NCBI RefSeq assembly: GCF_000312045.1
Contig: NZ_HE978634.1
Location: 2,807,875-2,871,874, forward strand
Direction: 5' to 3'
Length of the DNA: 64,000 bases
DNA from: Noviherbaspirillum massiliense JC206
Lineage (GTDB): Bacteria > Pseudomonadota > Gammaproteobacteria > Burkholderiales > Burkholderiaceae_D
The translations under genes were made by a program, and so were the position numbers. Each line of letters opens with the position of its first letter. Positions within the stretch are counted from its first letter, which is position 1. This document shows, piece after piece, positions 36,249 through 44,955 of this stretch. The notes beneath the pieces are model-generated. The model was not told where the DNA came from. It worked only from the letters and a program-made list of their open reading frames with translations, and did no database searches.

Positions 36249-36254
36249 TATAAT
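36249..36254 (+). promoter_or_regulatory. Candidate -10 hexamer of the dacC promoter
   Basis: A perfect TATAAT, 65 bases upstream of the D,D-carboxypeptidase start and 8 bases after the hydrolase stop. The -35 region (ATGTGG at 17-base spacing) is weak. Confidence 0.4.
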
Positions 36255-36318
36255 TCGCAGCGTCTTTCCCTGGTCCTGCCGTAGCGTTTCCGCCCCGGCC
36301 TTATTCAATTTGCCACCC

Positions 36319-37464
36319 ATGAAAAAATTTCTAGCGGCCATCGCCGCCTCCGTCCTTTCCATGTCCGCCGCGTTGGCGCAATCCGTGCCTGCTCCGATCG
36401 TCGCCGCCAAGTCCTGGCTGCTGCTGGACGCCACCAGCGGTCAGGTATTGGCATCGCACGAGCCGAATCTGCGCATCGAGCCAGCTTCGCTGGCCAAGCT
36501 CATGACCGCCTATCTGGCTTCCTCGGCCATCAAGGAAAAGCGGCTCGATCCGAACCAGATGGTCAACGTCTCGGTGCGCGCCTGGAAAGTCGATTCGGGC
36601 AGCTCGAAAATGTTCATCGACCCGGCCACTCCGGTCAAGGTCAACGACCTGCTGTACGGCCTGATCATCCAGTCCGGCAATGATGCCGCTGTCGCGCTGG
36701 CCGAAGCCGTCGCCGGCACGGAAGAAAGCTTCGTCACCCTGATGAACCGCGAAGCCGAACGCATGGGCCTGAAATCGACCCACTTCGCCAATGCCCACGG
36801 CTTGCCCGATCCCGGCAACTATTCGACCGCGCAGGACCTGGCCACCCTGTCCACGCATGTGATCAATGACCACCCCGAGGATTACAAGATCTATTCGATC
36901 AAGGAATACACCTATAACAAGATCAAGCAGCCCAACCGCAACCGCCTGCTGTGGCTGGATCCGACGGTCGATGGCCTGAAGACCGGACACACTTCCAGTG
37001 CCGGCTACTGCCTGATCGCGACGGCGCATCGCCCGAATGGCAACGTCGACCGCCGCCTGGTCGCCGTCGTCATCGGCACCGCCTCCGACCAGGTGCGCAC
37101 CCAGGAAACGCAGAAGCTCCTGAACTGGGGCTTCCAGAATTTCGATACCGTCAAGCTGTACGCCAAGGGCCAGCCGGTCGCGACGCCGGACGTCTGGAAA
37201 GGCTCGCAAGGCCAGGTCAAGATCGGCTTCAACCAGGACGTCTACGTGACCGTGCCCAAGGGCGTGGCCGAGAAGATGAAGCCGGTACTGGAGCGCAAGG
37301 ATCCGCTGGTGGCCCCGATCGCGCAGAACAGCAAGGTCGGCACCCTGAAGATGATGGTGGACGGCAAGCCCGTGACCGAACTGCCGGTGCTCGCGCTGGA
37401 ACAGGTGAACCAGGCCACCATCTTCGGCCGCGCCTGGGATTCGGTGCGCTTGTGGATGAAGTGA
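36319..37464 (+). CDS. dacC: D-alanyl-D-alanine carboxypeptidase (PBP5/6 type)
   Basis: A 381-residue low-mass penicillin-binding protein that trims the fifth residue of wall peptides. Signal peptide ends at ALAQ; SxxK is SLAKLMTAY (near residue 57), SxN is SGNDAAVALAE, and KTG is KTGHTSSAGYC. The C-terminal domain (about 275-380) ends with an amphipathic helix (RAWDSVRLWMK) for membrane anchoring, as in PBP5. ATG 36319 gives the usual length. Confidence 0.95.
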   Translation: MKKFLAAIAASVLSMSAALAQSVPAPIVAAKSWLLLDATSGQVLASHEPNLRIEPASLAKLMTAYLASSAIKEKRLDPNQMVNVSVRAWKVDSGSSKMFIDPATPVKVNDLLYGLIIQSGNDAAVALAEAVAGTEESFVTLMNREAERMGLKSTHFANAHGLPDPGNYSTAQDLATLSTHVINDHPEDYKIYSIKEYTYNKIKQPNRNRLLWLDPTVDGLKTGHTSSAGYCLIATAHRPNGNVDRRLVAVVIGTASDQVRTQETQKLLNWGFQNFDTVKLYAKGQPVATPDVWKGSQGQVKIGFNQDVYVTVPKGVAEKMKPVLERKDPLVAPIAQNSKVGTLKMMVDGKPVTELPVLALEQVNQATIFGRAWDSVRLWMK

Positions 37465-37501
37465 TGTAGTAACGACCAGGCGCTCATGCGTCCGGTCATC
37501 C

Positions 37502-37533
37502 GGCTTGCGGCTCCCCCCTCATGGCCGCAAGCC
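37502..37533. repeat. Stem-loop after dacC
   Basis: GGCTTGCGGC and GCCGCAAGCC form a perfect 10-base stem with a 12-base loop, 38 bases after the dacC stop. There is no T run on either side, so it may protect the mRNA end rather than terminate. Confidence 0.55.
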
Positions 37534-37701
37534 TCGGTTCCTGCGGGACGGACTATCGAAAATTCTTTCGCACGCACTCAGCCCCCAGCGAACACCAGTC
37601 GCCGATATGCAGCACAGCGCGATGCACCGCGTCTTTGTCTTGCGGCACCACCGTCTCCACCTGCCCCCCTTCCCACGCAGCACAGCCTGTCCCCATACCC
37701 A

Positions 37702-37735
37702 TTTTGCATAACCCACTCTCCGCGTTTATGCAAAA
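37702..37735. promoter_or_regulatory. Inverted repeat upstream of dat
   Basis: TTTTGCATAA-N14-TTATGCAAAA, two perfect 10-base arms, 33 bases upstream of the dat ATG. AT-rich arms in GC-rich DNA and the promoter-proximal position suggest an operator. Confidence 0.45.
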
Positions 37736-37767
37736 ATTCCTCATCCCCCATTCACAAGGACCACAGC

Positions 37768-38613
37768 ATGCAAGACCCTCTCGTCTACCTCAATGGCGAA
37801 ATGACGCCCCTGTCTGAAGCAAAGATCCCCGTACTCGACCGCGGCTTCATTTTCGGAGATGGCGTGTATGAAGTGGTGCCGATGTATGCGAGGAAGCTGT
37901 TTCGCGCCAGACAGCACATGGCGCGCCTGTTCCGCAGCCTAGCGGCGATCGGTATTCCGAATCCGCATAGCGAGGAAGAGTGGATGACCTTGATCGGCAA
38001 GGTGGCGCAAGCCCATCCCTCGGACGACCAGCTGATCTACCTGCAGGTCACGCGCGGCGTGGCCAAGCGGGGTCACGCATTTCCGCAGGAGGTGAAGCCG
38101 ACGGTGTTCATCATGACCAATCCGATCACCCCGCCTTCCGCGCAGGCGCGTGAAAATGGCGTGGCCTGCGTGTCGATGGAGGACAAGCGCTGGCTGCGCT
38201 GCGACATCAAGTCGACTTCGCTGCTCGGCAATGTGCTGGCTGCGCAGCATGCGGCGGAAAACAGTGCCACGGAAACGATCCAGTTCCGCGATGGCTTCCT
38301 GAGCGAGGCATCGGCGTCGAACGTCTGGATCGTCAAGGATGGCAAGCTGATGGCACCGCCGAAAGATAACCTGATCCTCGAAGGCATCCGTTACGGCCTG
38401 ATCGAAGAATTGTGTGCCGCCAGCGGCATTACCTTCGAAGCGCGCCGCATTCCCCGTAAGGAAGTATTCGCCGCCGATGAAGTGTTGTTGTCTTCGGCGT
38501 CCAAGGAAGTGCTGCCGGTGGTCACGATCGATGGCAAGACCATAGGTAGCGGCAAGCCCGGCCCGGTGTTCCGCAAACTGTATGCGGCTTATCAGGCGGC
38601 AAAGGCGGCATGA
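37768..38613 (+). CDS. dat: D-amino acid aminotransferase (class IV)
   Basis: A 281-residue PLP enzyme making D-alanine and D-glutamate for the cell wall by family assignment. LDRGFIFGDGVYEVVPMY opens the fold, the PLP Lys is in RCDIKSTSLLGNVLA (near residue 145), and the ASASNVWIVKDG and GIRYGLIEEL segments follow. It is followed by the DUF493 gene, as in many betaproteobacteria. The longer upstream frame has no ribosome site. Confidence 0.93.
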   Translation: MQDPLVYLNGEMTPLSEAKIPVLDRGFIFGDGVYEVVPMYARKLFRARQHMARLFRSLAAIGIPNPHSEEEWMTLIGKVAQAHPSDDQLIYLQVTRGVAKRGHAFPQEVKPTVFIMTNPITPPSAQARENGVACVSMEDKRWLRCDIKSTSLLGNVLAAQHAAENSATETIQFRDGFLSEASASNVWIVKDGKLMAPPKDNLILEGIRYGLIEELCAASGITFEARRIPRKEVFAADEVLLSSASKEVLPVVTIDGKTIGSGKPGPVFRKLYAAYQAAKAA

Positions 38614-38647
38614 GTTGCGCATTGGCGTAAAATGAAAATCATGTGAG

Positions 38648-38677
38648 CGGTCCTTATGCGAAGGGCCGCAAGTTTTT
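38648..38677 (+). terminator. Candidate terminator after dat
   Basis: CGGTCCTT-ATGCG-AAGGGCCG gives an 8-base stem with one G-T pair, followed by CAAGTTTTTC. It lies 34 bases after the dat stop. Confidence 0.45.
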
Positions 38678-38679
38678 CA

Positions 38680-38701
38680 GGCCGGGTGCGCGCGCCCGGC
38701 C
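38680..38701. repeat. GC-rich stem-loop before the DUF493 gene
   Basis: GGCCGGG and CCCGGCC arms around a GC-rich centre, immediately upstream of the DUF493 start. It could reduce or tune translation of that gene. Confidence 0.4.
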
Positions 38702-38710
38702 CTGCCATAG

Positions 38711-38989
38711 ATGATTGCCATGCCCCAGCCTACCGACAGCCTCATCGAATATCCGAGCGACTTTCCGATCAAGATCATGGGTGTGATGCAGGATGCCTTT
38801 GCCCAGACCATGGTAGAGGTCGTCACCCAGCATGATCCGACTTTCCATGCCGGCAAGATGGAAATGCGCCCCTCTTCGAAAGGCACTTATCTCTCGCTCA
38901 CCGTCACCGTGCGCGCCACCAGCCGCGAACAGCTCGACAACCTCTACCGCGCGCTGACTTCGCATCCGATGGTGAAAGTGGTTCTGTAA
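38711..38989 (+). CDS. ybeD: DUF493 / YbeD-family protein
   Basis: A 92-residue protein with an ACT-like fold by family. Recognisable segments are YPSDFPIKIMGVMQDAF, KMEMRPSSKGTYLSLTVTV and LYRALTSHPMVKVVL. In E. coli ybeD lies beside dacA and lipB, and here the same dacC-dat-DUF493 order is kept, but an accessory block separates it from lipB. Two ATGs (38711, 38720) could start it. Confidence 0.85.
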   Translation: MIAMPQPTDSLIEYPSDFPIKIMGVMQDAFAQTMVEVVTQHDPTFHAGKMEMRPSSKGTYLSLTVTVRATSREQLDNLYRALTSHPMVKVVL

Positions 38990-39014
38990 CAAAAGGACTA
39001 CTTCGCCTGCGGCC

Positions 39015-39917
39015 TCAGGGCGCGGCTTGCTGCTGCTTGCCGAGTTCCTCAAACAGCCAGTTTCGGAAAGCCTGCACCTGCGGCTTTTGCAACGCGCTCG
39101 GCGGACACACAAAGTAATAGGAATGCGGGCAAGCGGTCGCCACATCGAACAGGCGCACCAGTTCGCCGGCTTGAAGTTCGGTAAGCGCAATCGAGTGGCG
39201 CGCCAGCGCAATCCCATGCCCTTCCGCGGCAGCGCGGATCAGCATCGATGAATCCTGGAAGATCAACCCGCCGGTTGGCTCCGGTAACTGCACGCCGGCC
39301 GCGCGGAACCACGGCGCCCAGGGTTCGCCTTCGCAGCGCAGCAGCATGCCTTGCGCCAGCTTCTGAGGTGTGCGCGGCAACTGTCCACGATTGAAGCGCG
39401 GGCTTGCCACCGGGTAGTACCAGTCATCCATCACCTTTTCCACAGTCAGGCCCGGGTAATTGCCGCTGCCGAAGCGGATGGCGACATCCACCGACTCGCG
39501 GACGAAGTCGGTCAGATGGTTGCTCGCCTGCAGCATCACTTCCAGGTCGGGATACTGCTCGATGAAGTGCCCCAGGCGCGGCGCCAGCCAGCGTGCCGCG
39601 AATGAAGTCAGTGCAGAGATCGTGAGTTTCTTTTGGGAAGACGAGGCCTTCAGGGCTTCGGCCGCGCTCGCCACCTCTCCCAGCGCCCTGCGCAGCACGG
39701 CGGCGAACTGCTCCCCTTCCGGCGTGATGGCGATGCGCTTGCCATGCCGCGCGAACAAGGCGACGCCCAGCTCTTCTTCCAGCATGCGCACTTGATGGCT
39801 GATGGCGCCATGGGTGACGTGAATCTCGTCGGCGGCACGCGAAAAGTTCTGATGCCGCGCCGCCGCTTCAAAGGCGCGCAGCGCGGCGAGGTTTGGCAGT
39901 CGGCGCAGATCAGCCAT
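39015..39917 (-). CDS. LysR-family regulator (GcvA-like)
   Basis: A 300-residue transcription factor. The N-terminal winged helix (about 5-65; LRAFEAAARHQNFSRAADEI and THGAISHQVRMLEEELG) is GcvA-like, followed by a two-lobed effector domain (about 95-295). It is divergent from the DUF2917 and cupin genes across 151 bases, which are the most likely targets, together with itself. Effector unknown. Confidence 0.92.
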   Translation of the reverse strand: MADLRRLPNLAALRAFEAAARHQNFSRAADEIHVTHGAISHQVRMLEEELGVALFARHGKRIAITPEGEQFAAVLRRALGEVASAAEALKASSSQKKLTISALTSFAARWLAPRLGHFIEQYPDLEVMLQASNHLTDFVRESVDVAIRFGSGNYPGLTVEKVMDDWYYPVASPRFNRGQLPRTPQKLAQGMLLRCEGEPWAPWFRAAGVQLPEPTGGLIFQDSSMLIRAAAEGHGIALARHSIALTELQAGELVRLFDVATACPHSYYFVCPPSALQKPQVQAFRNWLFEELGKQQQAAP

Positions 39918-39956
39918 GTTTTTATGTGAATTGAATTAGCAAGGAAAGAGAAAATA

Positions 39957-39983
39957 TATCGTTTAGATAATTGCCTTGCAAGG
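39957..39983. promoter_or_regulatory. Possible LysR binding region
   Basis: TATC-N5-GATA (39957-39969), a small dyad of the LysR T-N11-A kind, and a perfect 10-base palindrome CCTTGCAAGG (39974-39983) lie side by side in the divergent region between the LysR gene and DUF2917. Confidence 0.35.
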
Positions 39984-40068
39984 ACTACCATTCATCTGTG
40001 GCAGACGAAAAAGCATAAAAAACTCGGCCCGCCTCCGCAGACCGGGAATCCTTCCAGGAGCAATTATC

Positions 40069-40422
40069 ATGACAGATTTATTCACAAAACAGGCGATCAC
40101 GATCGAACCCGGCGAGGCGGTGTCCGGCATCGCCCGCGAACCACGGATCTTGCATGTCCGCAGTGGCCGCGTATGGCTGACGGTGAATGGAAACTCCGGT
40201 GACTTCTGGCTGCATGCGGGTGACAGCTTCGCGATCCCGCCGAGCCGGCTGACGGTGATCGAGGCGGATCAGGGGGCAAGCCGGATGGACCTGATTGCTG
40301 CCGGGCGCCCTTCCTTCCTGCGGGAACTGGGCATGCAAGTTGTCCAGAGGGTGCGGCACCTGGCAGGCACCCGGAAGACAGGCCGTGCTGCCGCCGCGCA
40401 GGGCCAGGCATGTCATCTGTAA
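40069..40422 (+). CDS. DUF2917-family protein
   Basis: A 117-residue protein with the beta-strand pattern of DUF2917 (ILHVRSGRVWLTVNG, GDFWLHAGDSFAIPPSRLTVI), which resembles a half-cupin. The C-terminal 30 residues are basic and variable. A CAGGAG ribosome site precedes ATG 40069. Probably expressed with the cupin downstream under the divergent LysR regulator. Confidence 0.8.
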   Translation: MTDLFTKQAITIEPGEAVSGIAREPRILHVRSGRVWLTVNGNSGDFWLHAGDSFAIPPSRLTVIEADQGASRMDLIAAGRPSFLRELGMQVVQRVRHLAGTRKTGRAAAAQGQACHL

Positions 40423-40469
40423 CCGGGACGGCGGCAACACAATACCCGGATATTTCAGGGAGAAAAAAA

Positions 40470-40781
40470 GTGAAAGTCATCCGCAGCCGCGAATTCACTG
40501 CAGAGCGGGCATGGGGCGCGCTCGATATTGCGAATATGGACGGCACCACCGTCCGCCTGCACTGGACCGATGCGCCCTACGAATGGCATGTCAATGATGG
40601 CGAGGAAGTGTTTGCTGTGCTCGATGGCATCGTGGACATGCACTACCGTGAGGATGGAACGGAAAAAGTCGCCGCGCTGCACGCCGGGGACGTATTCTTC
40701 GCCGGCGCCGGCTGCGAGCATGTCGCCCATCCGCGCGGCGCGGCCCGCATTCTGGTCGTGGAGAGAGAAGGAAGCGTCTGA
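40470..40781 (+). CDS. Cupin-domain protein
   Basis: A 103-residue cupin starting with GTG 40470, which follows a CAGGGAG ribosome site; longer frames lack one. Motif 1 region is WHVNDGEEVFAVLDGIVDMHY with His and Glu, and motif 2 is ALHAGDVFFAGAGCEHVAHP with a His pair. This keeps the metal ligands and so may be an active or sensing cupin. It lies 47 bases after DUF2917. Confidence 0.8.
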   Translation: MKVIRSREFTAERAWGALDIANMDGTTVRLHWTDAPYEWHVNDGEEVFAVLDGIVDMHYREDGTEKVAALHAGDVFFAGAGCEHVAHPRGAARILVVEREGSV

Positions 40782-40805
40782 TGGGAACGAATATGCCATG
40801 GGGAA

Positions 40806-40830
40806 GTAGGGTGCGCCGTGCGCACCCTAC
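40806..40830. repeat. Perfect palindrome GTAGGGTGCGC-CGT-GCGCACCCTAC
   Basis: Two 11-base arms with a 3-base loop, 24 bases after the cupin stop, followed by CTTCTTTC. It may end the cupin transcript. The sequence looks like a dispersed palindromic repeat seen in many proteobacterial genomes. Confidence 0.65.
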
Positions 40831-40939
40831 CTTCTTTCACACTGTCGGAAACCGCTTCAAACCGCTTTAAGCGAGGAGTCGAAGGCAAGAGCAACGCCTC
40901 AACCGCAACACCTCGGCTCGTCGTTACAACTCCCATCAG

Positions 40940-41956
40940 CTACCGAATAGTCAGCTCGCCACTCAGGTCCCGCAGCAGCGCCAGCCGCACCTCATCCGCA
41001 GTCAAGCCCAAGGCAAACAAATGATGCAGCTTGGCGAACGTCGCTTCGAAGGTCATGTCGGCTGTGCCGACCACTTTCGCACCGTCCAATACCGACCCGG
41101 TCGCATAGGCATGCAGTTGCACACTGGCTTGCGGAGCCTGACTGCCGCAAGCGAGCACCACGCCGCGCTCGCTTGCTGCGCGAAGCATCTCCCTCAGCGC
41201 CGGATCGCGGTCGGGCACATTGCCTGCGCCATGGCCTTGCAGGATCAGCGCCTTCGGATCCAGGTCGAGCAAGGCTTGCACCGCCTGCAGCGGCAGGCCC
41301 GGCACAAAGCGCAAGGGCACCACCTGTCCGCATGCGTAGGAAGGCAATTCGAAGCACTCCCTGTCCGGGCATGGCAGCAGTGCAGCAGAATTCATCGCAA
41401 CCTCGATCCCGACTTCCGCCAGCTTCGGATAGTTCGGGCTGTCGAAAGCATCCAGGCGCTGCGCACTCAGCTTGGTCGCACGGTTGCCGCGCAACAGGCG
41501 CTGGCTGAAATAGATCGCGACTTCATGGATGTCATCGCGGGCGGCGAGCTGCATGGCTCCGATCAGATTTTGCGGCGCGTCGGAGCGCAGTTCCAGCATG
41601 GGAATCTGGGAACCAGTGAGGATGACCGGCTTGCGCAAGCCGCGCAGCATGAAGGACAGGGCCGCCGCGGTATAGGCCATGGTGTCGGTACCATGCAGCA
41701 CCACGAACGCGTCGTGCTGCTGATAGCAACTCGCGATGTCGTGTGCGATCCGGCACCAGTCCTCCGGCGTGGCATTGGTGCTGTCGATGGGCGCTTCGAA
41801 TTGTCGCAGGGTATATTGCGGCAGGCTGTTGCTGTGTTCGCGCAGGAGCTGCGACAGGACCATGGCGAAATGCCTCATCGGCGCGTAACCCTGCGCCGTT
41901 CTTTCCATGCCTATGGTGCCACCCGTGTAGATCAGGCAAATGTTTTTATCACGCAT
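40940..41956 (-). CDS. ansA: L-asparaginase, type I
   Basis: A 338-residue enzyme hydrolysing L-asparagine. The first active-site Thr is in IYTGGTIGM (near residue 12), the second in LHGTDTMAYTAAAL (near 88), with Ser/Gln in LTGSQIPMLELRSDAP. There is no signal peptide, which suggests a cytoplasmic type I form. ATG 41956 was chosen because the opening matches the family; a longer upstream frame is probably chance. Confidence 0.92.
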   Translation of the reverse strand: MRDKNICLIYTGGTIGMERTAQGYAPMRHFAMVLSQLLREHSNSLPQYTLRQFEAPIDSTNATPEDWCRIAHDIASCYQQHDAFVVLHGTDTMAYTAAALSFMLRGLRKPVILTGSQIPMLELRSDAPQNLIGAMQLAARDDIHEVAIYFSQRLLRGNRATKLSAQRLDAFDSPNYPKLAEVGIEVAMNSAALLPCPDRECFELPSYACGQVVPLRFVPGLPLQAVQALLDLDPKALILQGHGAGNVPDRDPALREMLRAASERGVVLACGSQAPQASVQLHAYATGSVLDGAKVVGTADMTFEATFAKLHHLFALGLTADEVRLALLRDLSGELTIR

Positions 41957-42187
41957 TGAAGCTTTGTCCTTTTCCAGACGACGAAAGACAGTCCGCGGCC
42001 CACGTTCGGCGGCCTTGTCATCGAGACATTCTATTCTGGGGGGCGCGCAAGCGTCTCTTGTCCAAGCGAAAAGACTATTACCCAGCGCCGGGCCGAATGC
42101 AAGCGATGATGCATGTCCGCCCGCCGCCAGCACCCACGATGCCCGTCTTCCCGGCCATCCCGCGGAAGCTTTCGGTACAATTTCGGA

Positions 42188-42829
42188 ATGCCAACACCGA
42201 AGATCATTCATCGCGGTCTCGAGCCGTATGAAGCCAGCTTTGCCGCGATGCGCGCTTTCACCGATGCGCGAACCGGCGACACACAGGACGAATTATGGAT
42301 CGTCGAGCATCCGCCGGTATTCACCCTCGGCCTCGGTGCCGACCCCTCCCATGTACTGAATGCCAACGGCATTCCCGTCATCCAGACCGACCGCGGCGGC
42401 GAAGTCACCTATCACGGACCGGGCCAGGTCGTTATCTACCTGTTGATGGATTTGCGCCGCAGTGGTCCGGGCGCGCGTCTGTTCGCACGCGAATTCGTGC
42501 ACAGGATCGAGCAGTCGGTCATCGATACGTTGGCGGCGTATAATCTTGCGGGTGAGCGCAAGCCCGGCGCGCCCGGCATCTACATCGCCGATGGCAAGCT
42601 GAAAGGCGCAAAGATTGCCGCGCTCGGCCTGAAAGTGCGCGGTAACGGTTGTACTTATCATGGCGTATCGTTGAATGTCGCAATGGACCTCGCGCCGTTT
42701 TCATGGATCAATCCCTGCGGCTATGCCGGACTGGCAACGGTCGACATGAAAACCATGGGCGTGGAAGTGCCTTTGCGCGAAGTGCAACTGAGGCTCGCCG
42801 ACAACCTGGCCAATTTATTAACGACCTGA
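42188..42829 (+). CDS. lipB: Lipoyl(octanoyl) transferase
   Basis: A 213-residue enzyme moving octanoyl from acyl carrier protein to lipoyl domains. The motifs [20 protein letters not shown] (near 70), [15 protein letters not shown] with catalytic Lys, and [17 protein letters not shown] with the acyl-Cys are all present. ATG 42188 gives the normal length. lipA follows after 50 bases. Confidence 0.96.
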   Translation: MPTPKIIHRGLEPYEASFAAMRAFTDARTGDTQDELWIVEHPPVFTLGLGADPSHVLNANGIPVIQTDRGGEVTYHGPGQVVIYLLMDLRRSGPGARLFAREFVHRIEQSVIDTLAAYNLAGERKPGAPGIYIADGKLKGAKIAALGLKVRGNGCTYHGVSLNVAMDLAPFSWINPCGYAGLATVDMKTMGVEVPLREVQLRLADNLANLLTT

Positions 42830-42879
42830 CGATTCCGCCTGTCGCTGCAAGAAGCTTCCGGCGACAGGGGAACAGCATC

Positions 42880-43863
42880 ATGAGCACCGAGAACAATTCC
42901 GCCGCACCCGCCACTGGCTACAACCCGAGCGAAAAGCAGAAAGGCGCCGGCAAGACCGCGCGCATCCCGATCAAGATCGTGCCGGCGGAAAAGCTGCCCA
43001 AGCCCGACTGGATCCGCGTGAAGGCGGCTTCGCCCTCAACCCGTTTCTATGAAATCAAGGACATCCTGCGCGCGAACAAGCTGGTGACGGTGTGCGAAGA
43101 AGCTTCCTGCCCGAACATCGGAGAATGCTTCGGCAAGGGCACGGCCACCTTCATGATCATGGGCGACAAATGCACCCGGCGTTGCCCGTTCTGCGACGTC
43201 GGCCATGGCCGTCCCGACCCGCTCGATCCGAATGAACCGGAAAACCTGGCGAAGACGATTGCGGCGCTGAAGCTCAAGTATGTGGTCATCACCAGCGTCG
43301 ACCGCGACGACTTGCGCGATGGCGGCGCCGGCCACTTTGTCGAGTGCATCCGCCATGTGCGGGAATTGTCGCCCGACACGCGTATCGAGATCCTGACGCC
43401 CGATTTCCGCGGCCGCATGGATCGCGCGCTGGAAATCCTCAAGGCCGCGCCGCCGGATGTGATGAACCACAACCTGGAAACCGTGCCACGCCTGTACAAG
43501 GAAGCACGTCCCGGCTCCGACTATGCCTATTCGCTCAGCCTGCTAAAGCGCTTCAAGGAATTGCATCCGGAGACCCCGACCAAGTCCGGCATCATGGTCG
43601 GCCTCGGCGAAACCGACGAAGAAATCCTGCAAGTCATGCGCGATCTGCGCGCCCACGATGTGGACATGCTGACCATCGGCCAGTATCTGATGCCTTCCGG
43701 CGACCACCTGCCGGTGCGCCGCTACGTGCATCCCGACACCTTCAGGATGTTCGAGGAAGAAGCCTACAAGATGGGCTTTGCGCATGCGGCTGTCGGCGCG
43801 ATGGTACGCAGCTCCTACCATGCCGACCAGCAGGCGCATGGCGCGGGCATGGCGCTCGGCTGA
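42880..43863 (+). CDS. lipA: Lipoyl synthase
   Basis: A 327-residue radical SAM enzyme inserting two sulfurs into octanoyl groups. Auxiliary cluster Cys residues are in [12 protein letters not shown] (near residue 72), the radical SAM motif is [11 protein letters not shown] (about 98-106), and the C-terminal RSSYHAD motif supplies the last ligand. An AGGGGAA ribosome site precedes ATG 42880. Confidence 0.97.
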   Translation: MSTENNSAAPATGYNPSEKQKGAGKTARIPIKIVPAEKLPKPDWIRVKAASPSTRFYEIKDILRANKLVTVCEEASCPNIGECFGKGTATFMIMGDKCTRRCPFCDVGHGRPDPLDPNEPENLAKTIAALKLKYVVITSVDRDDLRDGGAGHFVECIRHVRELSPDTRIEILTPDFRGRMDRALEILKAAPPDVMNHNLETVPRLYKEARPGSDYAYSLSLLKRFKELHPETPTKSGIMVGLGETDEEILQVMRDLRAHDVDMLTIGQYLMPSGDHLPVRRYVHPDTFRMFEEEAYKMGFAHAAVGAMVRSSYHADQQAHGAGMALG

Positions 43864-43880
43864 TCCTTTCCCGGGCAAAC

Positions 43881-43908
43881 AAAAAGGCGCCGCAGAGGCG
43901 CCTTTTTT
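43881..43908. terminator. Bidirectional intrinsic terminator between lipA and the TlpA-type gene
   Basis: AAAAAGGCGCC-GCAGA-GGCGCCTTTTTT: a 6-base GC stem extended by A-T pairs, with a T run on both strands. It serves lipA (plus) and the lemA-M48-dsrE-tlpA unit (minus). Confidence 0.9.
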
Positions 43909-43925
43909 ATTGATGCGACATTCCC

Positions 43926-44453
43926 TTATGCGGCCAGCGCCTTGTCCAGCAGCTTGTGCAGCTCGGCAAACTCGGGTTCGCCGACATAGCGCTTGATGAT
44001 ATTGCCCTGCTTGTCGATCACGAAGGTAGTCGGAGTCAGCTTCACATCACCGAAGGATTTCGCCAGGTCGCCCTGCACATCCAGCGCCACCCTGAAAGGC
44101 AGCTTGCGGGTCTGCGCATAGTTCAGCACATAATTCGGCGGATCGTAGCTCATCGCCACTGCCACGAAGTCCAGTCCCTTGCCCTTGTACTTGTTGTAGG
44201 TCTCGACCATCTGCGGCATTTCATGAATGCAGGTGGTGCAACTCGTCGCCCAGAAATTCACCATCACCACCTTGCCGCGCAGATTTTGCATGGCCAGTTT
44301 TTCGCCTTGCAAATCGGTGAAGGTGACATTCGGCGCCGCCTGCTCTGTCGAGAAGGAGAAATAGCCGATGCCTGCAATCGCCAGGACCAGGACGGCGGCA
44401 AGGCCCTTGAGCAAGGAGCGCTTGGTGGCAGAGGAAGCGATGTCGGTTTGCAT
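43926..44453 (-). CDS. TlpA/ResA-type membrane-anchored thioredoxin
   Basis: A 175-residue protein with one N-terminal membrane anchor (about 13-33) and a periplasmic thioredoxin domain with the active site WATSCTTCIHEM (Cys-Thr-Thr-Cys) and cis-Pro region KLTPTTFVIDKQGN. It probably reduces periplasmic disulfides, for example in cytochrome c or copper centre maturation. It lies 57 bases after the DsrE gene. Confidence 0.9.
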   Translation of the reverse strand: MQTDIASSATKRSLLKGLAAVLVLAIAGIGYFSFSTEQAAPNVTFTDLQGEKLAMQNLRGKVVMVNFWATSCTTCIHEMPQMVETYNKYKGKGLDFVAVAMSYDPPNYVLNYAQTRKLPFRVALDVQGDLAKSFGDVKLTPTTFVIDKQGNIIKRYVGEPEFAELHKLLDKALAA

Positions 44454-44510
44454 GATGGTACGCGGAAGCGATTGAGTGACCTTCTTATTATAGCGGGCGA
44501 TCCGATTCGC

Positions 44511-44942
44511 CTATGGACGCAGATAAACAAAGCCTTCCCTGGCCTGCAGGCGCGCCACTTCGACCACGCCGGACGGCACCAGCTTGGCCTCGGGCAGCAG
44601 CTGTGAGGCTGAAATGTCATGCGCCGTCAGGGTATTGTTGCATACCCGAAATTCCACGCCTTGCGCCGCGAGCGCACTGACTGCGCTGTCGAAAGGCCTG
44701 CCGTTGCGCTCTTTCGCGCCGGCCAGCAGGAAGCGGATGCCATCACCATTGGCGACCACGACGATTTTCGTGTCCGGCTCGGCCCGCAAGTGGTTGCGGA
44801 TATTTGCCATGGCACGCGATGCCTGGTCAATGCCATCTACCAAGTGATACACGACCTTGATCTGCTCCGCCGCATGGACTTGCGCGGAAAGGCCGAAGCC
44901 GAGAAGGACGATGAACAGGACGCGCAGCAATGTCTGACGCAT
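44511..44942 (-). CDS. Exported DsrE-family protein
   Basis: A 143-residue protein with a signal peptide (cleavage after VHAA) and a DsrE/F-like domain (KVVYHLVDGIDQASRAMANI, then IVVVANGDGIRFLLAGA and VEFRVCNNTLTAHDIS). One Cys (VCNNT) sits at the usual sulfur-handling position. It starts 13 bases after the M48 protease stop and likely belongs to the same transcript. Function unknown. Confidence 0.82.
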   Translation of the reverse strand: MRQTLLRVLFIVLLGFGLSAQVHAAEQIKVVYHLVDGIDQASRAMANIRNHLRAEPDTKIVVVANGDGIRFLLAGAKERNGRPFDSAVSALAAQGVEFRVCNNTLTAHDISASQLLPEAKLVPSGVVEVARLQAREGFVYLRP

Positions 44943-44955
44943 GTTTGGACTCCAA

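Larger units (their letters stand above)
37465..37767. other. Intergenic region between dacC and dat
   Basis: About 300 bases. It holds a strong hairpin near the dacC end (37502-37533) and a perfect 10-base inverted repeat near dat (37702-37735). Open frames here are chance readings with no ribosome site. Confidence 0.5.

Noticed and set aside
37465-37767. Upstream extension of the D-amino acid aminotransferase to 37486
   Set aside because: The extra 94 residues are low complexity, lack a ribosome site and precede the family-typical start at 37768.
40940-42211. N-terminal extension of the asparaginase to 42211
   Set aside because: The first 85 residues do not match the family and overlap the lipB promoter and start; ATG 41956 begins the family domain.
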